35,597 nt of DNA from Nocardioides albidus (GTDB taxonomy: Bacteria; Actinomycetota; Actinomycetes; Propionibacteriales; Nocardioidaceae), in assembly GCF_006335005.1 (NCBI RefSeq), contig NZ_VDMP01000018.1:71234-106830 (forward strand), in the 5' to 3' direction. Positions 30,065 through 35,597 of this stretch are shown here, piece by piece (positions within the stretch are counted from its first letter, which is position 1; the number at the start of each line of letters is the position of its first letter). Position numbers and translations under genes: made by a program. The notes beneath the pieces are model-generated. The model was given only the letters and a program-made list of their open reading frames with translations, was not told the DNA's origin and did not search any database.

Positions 30065-32074
30065 TCAGTCCTGGGGTACGCCGCTCACGTCGGAGAGCGG
30101 GGTTCCGAGGATGAGGTCGAAGTCCCGCGCCTCCTCCCAGATGCTCAGCGTGCGGGCGCCGAGCGCCTCGTCGGGGCCGGCGACGGTGAGCACGTAGCGC
30201 CCGTTCGCGGGACGCGGCACCTCGTACCGTCCCTCGTGGTCGGTGCGGACGGTGGCGACGAGCTCCCCGGTCGCGCGGGTGAGGACGACGAGCGCGTCGA
30301 CGACCGGCTGGCCGTTCGCGTCGAGGATGCTGCCGCCGAGGGTGAGTCGCTCGCGCAGCACGATCGGGGGGACGGGCCCGGCGCTGTCGAGCGTCATCAT
30401 CCGCGAGCGCGGGCGCCAGCCGTCGGCGGCGGTCACCACGAGGTAGTCGGCTGGCTCGGGGACGGCGGCGGTGAAGCGGCCCTCCGCGTCGGCCTGGCCC
30501 CAGTCGACGGCGCGTCCGTCGGGGGTGAGCACGGTGACCACCGCATGCCGGATCGGCTGCCCCTTGAGGCTGAGCACCTGGCCCTGGACGATCTGCGCGC
30601 GGGTGGTGTTCTCGGCGCCGGAGCGGTCCGCGGCCTCGGCGTACTCCCGCATCCGCAGCATGGGGACGCCGAGCAGCGCGGTGACCATCGCGGCGCCGGC
30701 GGCCAGCCAGAACACCAGCATCAGCCCGTCGAGGCTCGGGAGACTGCGCCCGGCGACGGCGACCGTCGACGCGGTCGCGATGGCGGCGGTGGCAGCGCTC
30801 GCGGTCGAGGTGCCGAGCGAGCGGAGCAGCACGTTGAGGCCGTTGGCGGACGCGGTCTCGGTGACCGGCACCGCCCGCATGATCAGGGTCGGCAGCGCGC
30901 CGTACCCCATGGCGGTGCCGATGCCGACGAGCACGGAGCCGATCACGATCTGCGCCAGGTCGTCGCTGTAGCTCACCCGTCCGAGGTACGTCGCGCCCAT
31001 GATCACCGCGCCCGCGATGACGGTCGTCTGCGGGCCGACGCGCCGGGTCAGCCAGGCCGAGACGGGCGCCATCAGCCCGAACGCCGCAGCGTTGGGCACC
31101 ATCCACAGGCCGGCGTGCAGGATGTCGAGGCCCAGGCCGTAGCCGGTCTCCTTCGGCATCTGGAGCAGCTGCGTGGTCACCAGCATGTTGGCGAACATCG
31201 AGAAGCCGAGGAACAGCGAGGCGAGGTTGACCAGCACCACCGAGCGGCGCGCGGCGACCCGCAGGTCGACCAGGGGGCGCGGTGTCCGCAGCTCCAGCGG
31301 GATCCAGGCGGCGAGGACCACGACCCCGCCCGCGACGCAGCCCAGCGTCGCCGGCGCCGTCCAGCCCCACTGGCTGCCCTTCGACAGGGCGAGCATGACG
31401 GCGGTCAGCGCGATCGAGAGCAGGATCGCACCGCGCAGGTCGAACGCGCCGCTCGTGCGCACCGGCGACTCCGGCAGGACCAGCACGGTGCCGACGATGA
31501 GGATCAACCCCACCGCGCCGGTGATCCAGAACGACGCGTGCCAGTCCATGTGCTCGACGATCACGCCCGACAGCGGCAGCCCGATCCCGGCGCCGATGGC
31601 CAGGGTCGCGCTCATCAGGGCGACGCCGAGGGGGACCCGGTCGCGGGGCAGCTCGTCGCGCATGATCGCGATCGCGACCGGGATCAACGCCACGCCGACG
31701 CCTTGGAGCGCGCGGGCTCCGATGAGCAGCGGCAGCGCCTGGCTCAGCGCGCCGAGCAGGGAGCCCGCGACGGCCGCGCCCAGCGCGACGACCATCATCC
31801 GCCGCTTGCCGTACATGTCGGCCAGGCGCGAGATGGTCGGCGTCGCCACCGCGCCCGCGAGCAGGGTCGCCGTCACCAGCCAGGAGGCGCTGTCGGCCGA
31901 GGTGTCGAGCAGGCGGGGCAGCTCGGGCAGGAGCGGCAGCAGCAGGGTCTGCTGGAGGGAGACGACGATGCCGCAGCACGCCAGCATCGTCACGACGATC
32001 GCCGGGCTGCTCGGCGGTCGGCTCACCCTCGCGGGCTCAGCCTCCGGGCTCACCGTGGACGGGCGCGCGACCAT
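30065..32074 (-). CDS. MFS transporter with C-terminal carboxypeptidase-regulatory-like domains
   Basis: A 669-residue protein. Residues 25-475 are a DHA2-type (EmrB/QacA) major facilitator with about fourteen helices; the loop motif ADMYGKRRMM after helix two and GARALQGVGVALIPVA in the fourth-fifth helix region are typical. They normally export drugs or amphiphilic compounds by proton antiport. The remaining 190 residues are two soluble beta domains similar to each other (GQVLSLKGQPIRHAVVTVL and GSILDANGQPVVDALVVLT), the carboxypeptidase regulatory-like type, unusual at the end of a transporter and expected on the cytoplasmic side if the helix count is even. AGGAGAG ten bases before the ATG supports the start. 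A divergent DUF2200 gene shares its promoter region, which holds a 22-bp palindrome. Confidence 0.88.
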   Translation of the reverse strand: MVARPSTVSPEAEPARVSRPPSSPAIVVTMLACCGIVVSLQQTLLLPLLPELPRLLDTSADSASWLVTATLLAGAVATPTISRLADMYGKRRMMVVALGAAVAGSLLGALSQALPLLIGARALQGVGVALIPVAIAIMRDELPRDRVPLGVALMSATLAIGAGIGLPLSGVIVEHMDWHASFWITGAVGLILIVGTVLVLPESPVRTSGAFDLRGAILLSIALTAVMLALSKGSQWGWTAPATLGCVAGGVVVLAAWIPLELRTPRPLVDLRVAARRSVVLVNLASLFLGFSMFANMLVTTQLLQMPKETGYGLGLDILHAGLWMVPNAAAFGLMAPVSAWLTRRVGPQTTVIAGAVIMGATYLGRVSYSDDLAQIVIGSVLVGIGTAMGYGALPTLIMRAVPVTETASANGLNVLLRSLGTSTASAATAAIATASTVAVAGRSLPSLDGLMLVFWLAAGAAMVTALLGVPMLRMREYAEAADRSGAENTTRAQIVQGQVLSLKGQPIRHAVVTVLTPDGRAVDWGQADAEGRFTAAVPEPADYLVVTAADGWRPRSRMMTLDSAGPVPPIVLRERLTLGGSILDANGQPVVDALVVLTRATGELVATVRTDHEGRYEVPRPANGRYVLTVAGPDEALGARTLSIWEEARDFDLILGTPLSDVSGVPQD

Positions 32075-32157
32075 GAGCGGGGCACTCTCCTCACCAGACG
32101 CTCACCGAGGCGAGCAGGACCTGGATCGCAGTCTCGCATTCTCCTCCGGTCGCCGCA

Positions 32158-32179
32158 CCCGGCGGGTCGACCCGCCGGG
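32158..32179. promoter_or_regulatory. 22-bp perfect palindrome, likely operator
   Basis: A perfect palindrome (half-site CCCGGCGGGTC) ends one base before the -10 element of the DUF2200 gene and occupies its -35 and spacer region. It lies between two divergent genes, so it cannot be a terminator for either. A dimeric repressor binding here would block the DUF2200 promoter and could also affect the MFS gene. Confidence 0.55.
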
Positions 32180-32180
32180 C

Positions 32181-32186
32181 TACCCT
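32181..32186 (+). promoter_or_regulatory. -10 element, leaderless start of DUF2200 gene
   Basis: TACCCT lies exactly seven bases before the GTG at 32194; no Shine-Dalgarno sequence is present. Confidence 0.55.
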
Positions 32187-32193
32187 CGGCCCC

Positions 32194-32535
32194 GTGCACC
32201 GGATCTTCACCACCAGCGTCGCGTCCGTCTACCCGCACTATGTAGCGAAGGTGGAGCGCAAGGGTCGGACCAGGGCCGAGCTGGACCAGGTGATCTGTTG
32301 GCTGACCGGCCTCTCCGAGGCGGAGCTGAGGTCCCATCTCGACGCGGGGACGACCTTCGAGGAGTTCTTCGCCGACGCCCGGCTCAACCCGGCCGCCGAG
32401 CAGATCACCGGGGTCGTCTGCGGGGTGCGGGTGCAGGAGATCGAGGACCCGCTCATGCGTCGGATCAGGTATCTCGACAAGCTCGTCGACGAGCTCGCCC
32501 GGGGCAAGGCGATGGACAAGGTGCTCCGAGGCTGA
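32194..32535 (+). CDS. DUF2200 domain protein
   Basis: A 113-residue protein matching DUF2200 over its full length: an opening [27 protein letters not shown] segment (residues 2-24), then [23 protein letters not shown] and [19 protein letters not shown], and the helical C-terminus [20 protein letters not shown]. The family is widespread in bacteria and has no assigned function; the small size and helical character suggest a cytosolic protein. The GTG start follows a -10 element by seven bases. A 22-bp palindrome covers its promoter, so it is probably regulated. It is transcribed away from the MFS gene. Confidence 0.9.
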   Translation: MHRIFTTSVASVYPHYVAKVERKGRTRAELDQVICWLTGLSEAELRSHLDAGTTFEEFFADARLNPAAEQITGVVCGVRVQEIEDPLMRRIRYLDKLVDELARGKAMDKVLRG

Positions 32536-32598
32536 CGCCCCAGGGGGAGGTCGGAGGGCGATCGAGGGGCGGAGCCGGGCCGGCCCCCGCCCTGCGAA

Positions 32599-32625
32599 CA
32601 GGTGCTTGCGCGCAGCTAGCACCTG
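32599..32625 (+). terminator. hairpin downstream of DUF2200 gene
   Basis: CAGGTGCT and AGCACCTG form an 8-bp stem around an eleven-base loop, 63 bases after the DUF2200 stop. It could end that transcript, although it is also the first of three inverted repeats in front of the hydrolase gene and may be an operator. Confidence 0.4.
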
Positions 32626-32642
32626 CCATACCCTCGGTATCC

Positions 32643-32657
32643 GCAACTGTCAGTTGC
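32643..32657. promoter_or_regulatory. 15-bp palindrome upstream of hydrolase gene
   Basis: GCAACTG-T-CAGTTGC is a perfect palindrome around a central T, followed four bases later by TATCTA (32661-32666), a fair -10 element. An ATACC/GGTAT inverted repeat lies just upstream at 32628-32640. The size and symmetry suit a TetR-type repressor that would control the alpha/beta hydrolase gene. Confidence 0.55.
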
Positions 32658-32700
32658 ACCTATCTAACGCACCAGCGCCGGTGCGTGGAAGCGAGGTCTC

Positions 32701-33516
32701 ATGCTTGCCCACGAACGGACCGGCTCCGGTGAGCCCCTCGTCCTGGTCCACGGGATCGGACACCGGCGGCAGGCGTGGTATCCCGTGCTGGACCGGCTGG
32801 CCGAGGAGCGCGAGGTCATCCTCATCGACCTGCCCGGGCACGGCGAGTCGCCGGCGCTGATCCCGGACGGGCGCCCGGTGCGCGACATCCTGCGCGAGAT
32901 CCTCGAGGACTTCTTCGACGAGCAGGGTCTCGACCGCCCCCACATCGCCGGCAACTCGCTGGGCGGCAGGATCGCCCTCGAGGCGGCCGCCGACGGTCTC
33001 GTCAGCAGCGCCACCACGCTGGCACCGGCGGGGTTCTGGCGCAACCAGGTCGACTTCGCCTACATCCGTGCGGTCTTCACCCTCCTGACCGGCGCGGCCG
33101 CCCTCGCCCAGCCCGTCGCTCCCGCCATCCTGAGCACCGCTCCCGGACGGGCTGCGGCGTTCGGCCTGCTCATGGCCAAGGGCCACCGACTCAGCCCGCA
33201 GGCCGCGCTCGGCGACGTGCGCGGACTCGTCCACGCCCGCCCGGCGCTGGAGACGATCATCGACGGCGGGTTCCCCTTCGACCGCCCCATCGACCCCGCG
33301 ATCCCGGTCACCGTGGCGTGGGGCACCCGCGACCTGGTCCTGCTGCCCTACCAGGCCGGCCGCGCCGAGCGCGCGCTGCCGCACGCGGAGCACATCACCC
33401 TGCGGGGGTGCGGCCACGTCCCGATGATCGACGACGTCGACCTCGTCGCGGACGTGTTGTTGAAGGGCTCCGCGCACCCCCGGCTCGGCCAGCAGTCGGC
33501 GTACGACGTCGCCTGA
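32701..33516 (+). CDS. alpha/beta hydrolase
   Basis: A 271-residue alpha/beta hydrolase. The oxyanion strand reads VLVHGIGHRRQAWYPV, the lid-side motif is IDLPGHGES, and the nucleophile elbow is GNSLGG (Ser about residue 89). The acid is Asp in AWGTRDLVL and the base His in GCGHVPMID. The chemistry could be that of an esterase, lactonase, haloperoxidase-like or C-C hydrolase; the sequence does not decide it. There is no signal peptide. The ATG at 32701 is preceded by GAAGCGAGG. The upstream region holds a 15-bp palindrome next to a -10 element, so the gene is probably under a dedicated repressor. Two small hairpins follow the stop. Confidence 0.9.
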   Translation: MLAHERTGSGEPLVLVHGIGHRRQAWYPVLDRLAEEREVILIDLPGHGESPALIPDGRPVRDILREILEDFFDEQGLDRPHIAGNSLGGRIALEAAADGLVSSATTLAPAGFWRNQVDFAYIRAVFTLLTGAAALAQPVAPAILSTAPGRAAAFGLLMAKGHRLSPQAALGDVRGLVHARPALETIIDGGFPFDRPIDPAIPVTVAWGTRDLVLLPYQAGRAERALPHAEHITLRGCGHVPMIDDVDLVADVLLKGSAHPRLGQQSAYDVA

Positions 33517-33564
33517 GCTCGGTGAGTCCGAGCCCAGCCCGGAGCGGACGCCACCTGCGGCGTC
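33517..33564 (+). terminator. two hairpins after the hydrolase gene
   Basis: GCTCGG-TGAGT-CCGAGC begins directly after the hydrolase stop (33517-33533), and GACGCC-ACCTGC-GGCGTC follows at 33547-33564. Together they separate the hydrolase gene from the convergent DUF559 remnant. Stems are only six bases, so strength is uncertain. Confidence 0.5.
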
Positions 33565-33918
33565 AGGCCACCCGGCGGGAAGGGGTGCGCGCGGCACGGG
33601 TGCGGCGGGCGAGGGCGAGGGCGATCGCGTCGAGGAGCACCGAGACGGCGTACTCCGGGTCGGTCTCACGTCGGCATAGCTGAACCGCACGACGATCCAT
33701 CCGTTGCGCACCAGCGTCGTGTAGCGGCGGATGTCGGCGTCGTGCTCGGCGGGACCGGCGTGCCACTCGCGGGACTCGGCCTCGACGACCAGGCCCAGCT
33801 CGACGTCGGCGAGGTCGACCCGATAGGGCCCGATCTGGACCTGCGGGCGCACCGTGAGGCCCGGAACGTCGAGGCGGATCGCGCGCAGGCAGGACTCGAA
33901 GGGGTTCGCGGCCCGCTC
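33563..33918 (-). pseudogene. DUF559 domain remnant, truncated and frameshifted
   Basis: The minus strand translates as ERAANPFESCLRAI, then GPYRVDLADVELGLVVEAES, EWHAG and RNGWIVVRFSYADV, which is the restriction-endonuclease-like DUF559 domain found at the C-terminus of AbiEi-type antitoxin-like proteins. Right after SYADV (about 33667) the frame breaks: the continuation DPEYAVSVLLDAIALAL is found in another frame, shifted by one base. The N-terminal part of such proteins (usually more than 150 residues with a winged helix) is missing, since the sequence before 33918 translates to no family-like protein. The gene is therefore a decayed copy. DUF559 genes are plentiful in Nocardioides-like genomes. 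Confidence 0.75.
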
Positions 33919-34117
33919 GCCTCCCGCACCACCACCGGATCCATGGCCTCGAGCTCGTCGGTCCCGTGTCCAGCGGTCCGGTGGGCCCCGACCGGTCAGG
34001 ACCGGGGTCCTCGCGCCGATGGGGGAGCGACCGGCGGGACGCGAGGGTGTCCGCGGGCAAAGGTAAAGGGATAGCCTTCGGAGGACAGCGGTCGCTGTGG
34101 GAGGGGATCGACGCCGG

Positions 34118-35597
34118 ATGGACCTGGACGAGGACCTCGAACTGCCCGCCGAGGCGCGGGCACTGCTGGACGCGGTGATCGCCATCGGGTCCGATCTCGA
34201 CCTTCGCGGAGTGCTGAGCCGCATCGTGGAGGCCTCCTGCCAGCTCACCGACGCGGAGTTCGGCGTGCTGGGGATCGTCGACGACGGAGGCGAGTTCATC
34301 GACCTGGTCCCCAACGCCGTGGTGGGCGAGCGCTTCGACAAGATCGGGATGATGCCCCAGGGCCACGGCCTGCTGGGCCTCGTGCCGCGCGAGCGCCGCT
34401 CCATCCGGGTCGACCACGTCGCGGACCACCCGGTCTCCACGGGCTCGTTCCCCGACAGCCATCCGGTCATCGACCGCTTCCTCGGCGCGCCCGTGCTCGT
34501 CGGTGAGCGGGCCTTCGGACACCTCTACCTCGGCAACAAGCGCGGCGGCGTGGAGTTCACGGCCACGGACCAGGCGCTCGTCGAGGCGCTCGCCCGCGCC
34601 GCGGGCACCATGATCGGCAACGCGCGGGCCTACGAGCAGGTCGAGTGGCGCCGCCGCTGGCTGGCCGCCACCGGTGAGGTGGGCCGCGACCTGACGGGCA
34701 CGAGCAGCGTCGAGGAGGCCCTGGACGAGCTCGTGGTGTCGCTGCGCGACCTGTGCGGCGCCCACCTGGTCGCCTACGTCCGTGTCGACGGCACTCTGCT
34801 CGAGATCCGCCAGGTCGCCGGCGACACCGAGGGCGCGCCGGCGGTCGTGGCGAAGTACGCCGACCAGATCCGCCGGGTCACCTCCGCCCGGCTGGCGGAG
34901 CGGCTGCCGCACGACCACCACCGCACCACGCTCGTGGTGCCCGTCCACACCCGCCTCGCCGGCCCGGGCGCGATCCTCGTCGACCGCGCCGAGGAAGCGC
35001 CGTCCCTGCGCGACATCATGGTCGACCTGGTCTCGGTCACCGCCTCCCAGCTCGGCCTCATCCTGGACCGACGTCAGGCGCTGCGGGAGCGGGCCCAGCT
35101 GCTCGTCGCCCGCGACCGCGACCGCATCGCCCGGGACCTGCACGACCTCGTCATCCAGCGGCTCTTCGCGACCGGCATGCAGCTGCAGGGCGCCCGCGAT
35201 CTCGACCCGGCCGAGCTCCGTCCGCGGGTGGACGGCACGGTCGCCGAGCTCGACGGTGTGATCAAGGAGCTGCGCTCGGTCATCTTCGAGCTGGGCACCG
35301 GCTCGGGTCGCCCGCTGCTCGACGACGTCCGCGCCCTGCTGGGGGAGTACGCCCCGGTCCTCGGCTTCCAGCCGCTGCTGCGCATCCAGGGCCCGGTCGA
35401 CCGGGCGCTCGTCCCCGAGGCCGGGACCCACGTGCTGAGCACGCTGCGCGAAGCGCTGTCCAACGTCGCCCGGCACGCCGCCGCCTCGACGCTCACCGTC
35501 GAGCTGACCGCGTCCTCGGCGTGGTTCCGGCTGCGCGTCATCGACGACGGCACCGGATTCGACCCGGACTCGGCGCCGACCGGCAACGGCACCGCCA
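34118..35597 (+). CDS. DevS/DosT-like GAF-GAF histidine kinase (cut at window end)
   Basis: The first 493 residues of a sensor kinase that runs off the window. GAF domain A (about 20-170) contains SFPDSHPVIDRFLGAPV; the His-Pro pair aligns with the segment holding the haem-ligating His of DevS/DosT, so haem binding is possible but unproven. GAF domain B is at about 190-320. The HisKA_3 phospho-acceptor helix reads RIARDLHDLVIQRLF with His342. The ATPase domain shows REALSNVARHA (Asn449) and VIDDGTGFDPD; the sequence ends inside the G2 box. DevS regulates DevR in response to oxygen, nitric oxide or redox in mycobacteria. The ATG at 34118 follows GGGAGGGG by eleven bases, and TAGCCT at 34072-34077 is a possible -10. 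A partner regulator may lie beyond the window; the DevR-like gene at 106-855 is 33 kb away. Confidence 0.9.
   Translation, partial: MDLDEDLELPAEARALLDAVIAIGSDLDLRGVLSRIVEASCQLTDAEFGVLGIVDDGGEFIDLVPNAVVGERFDKIGMMPQGHGLLGLVPRERRSIRVDHVADHPVSTGSFPDSHPVIDRFLGAPVLVGERAFGHLYLGNKRGGVEFTATDQALVEALARAAGTMIGNARAYEQVEWRRRWLAATGEVGRDLTGTSSVEEALDELVVSLRDLCGAHLVAYVRVDGTLLEIRQVAGDTEGAPAVVAKYADQIRRVTSARLAERLPHDHHRTTLVVPVHTRLAGPGAILVDRAEEAPSLRDIMVDLVSVTASQLGLILDRRQALRERAQLLVARDRDRIARDLHDLVIQRLFATGMQLQGARDLDPAELRPRVDGTVAELDGVIKELRSVIFELGTGSGRPLLDDVRALLGEYAPVLGFQPLLRIQGPVDRALVPEAGTHVLSTLREALSNVARHAAASTLTVELTASSAWFRLRVIDDGTGFDPDSAPTGNGTA

Noticed and set aside
29996..32245. 749-codon plus-strand open frame opposite the MFS transporter
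   Set aside because: The translation is Arg/His/Gln-rich and without hydrophobic structure, while the minus strand encodes a clear transporter.
33563..35476. 637-codon minus-strand open frame opposite the histidine kinase
   Set aside because: Only its last 30 or so codons (the DUF559 remnant) look like protein; the rest is antisense to a kinase with intact motifs.

Overview
The window looks like chromosome of a high-GC actinomycete, most likely Nocardioides or a close relative. The reasons are GC-rich third codon positions, GTG starts, many leaderless start sites, a regulator-hbhA-DUF2516 cluster like Rv0474-Rv0476 of mycobacteria, DevR/DevS-like signalling proteins, and a palindromic repeat of a kind I remember from Nocardioides genomes. 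The genus is an inference. I saw no rRNA, tRNA, CRISPR array, insertion sequence or prophage.

Left part (1-8100): an atypical NarL/DevR-type response regulator; a DUF4143 protein that lacks its ATPase half; two tandem paralogous microproteins; a TauE-type exporter coupled to a three-domain protein (inactive-looking ATP-sulfurylase-like domain, APS kinase, low-molecular-weight phosphatase); an XRE regulator behind an 18-bp palindrome; an HbhA-like Lys/Ala/Pro-tailed protein; a strong hairpin terminator; a DUF2516 membrane protein; and mannose-6-phosphate isomerase.

Middle (8100-20658): a surface-glycan locus. A membrane-bound NDP-sugar 4,6-dehydratase, a PLP aminotransferase, a small phosphoglycosyltransferase and a hexapeptide acetyltransferase occur in that order, matching the steps of the Campylobacter PglF-PglE-PglC-PglD (di-N-acetylbacillosamine) route. 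Three GT4 glycosyltransferases, a Wzy-like polymerase and a Wzx-like flippase follow. From the phosphoglycosyltransferase to the flippase, consecutive genes overlap by four bases. GC content falls sharply inside the phosphoglycosyltransferase gene and stays low up to about 19.6 kb, so the sugar-assembly half looks imported or exchanged. An FkbM methyltransferase on the opposite strand, a non-coding stretch and a GalE-like epimerase close the locus.

Right part (20658-35597): two VanZ-like proteins, an RsbT-like protein whose ATP-binding motifs have decayed, a GAF-ANTAR regulator, a lipoprotein amidase, a coupled pair of a RibD-like reductase and a divergent dihydropteroate-synthase-like protein, a rhomboid protease / VanZ / crotonase run, a large secreted Cys-rich Ig-like protein, an MFS transporter with a beta-domain tail, a DUF2200 protein, an alpha/beta hydrolase behind a dense set of inverted repeats, a frameshifted DUF559 remnant, and a DevS-like GAF-GAF histidine kinase cut by the window end. 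No single known mobile system explains the window. The best candidates for new biology are the sulfur-activation/phosphatase fusion, the mosaic bacillosamine-type glycan locus, the reductase/DHPS-like pair and the microprotein pair.
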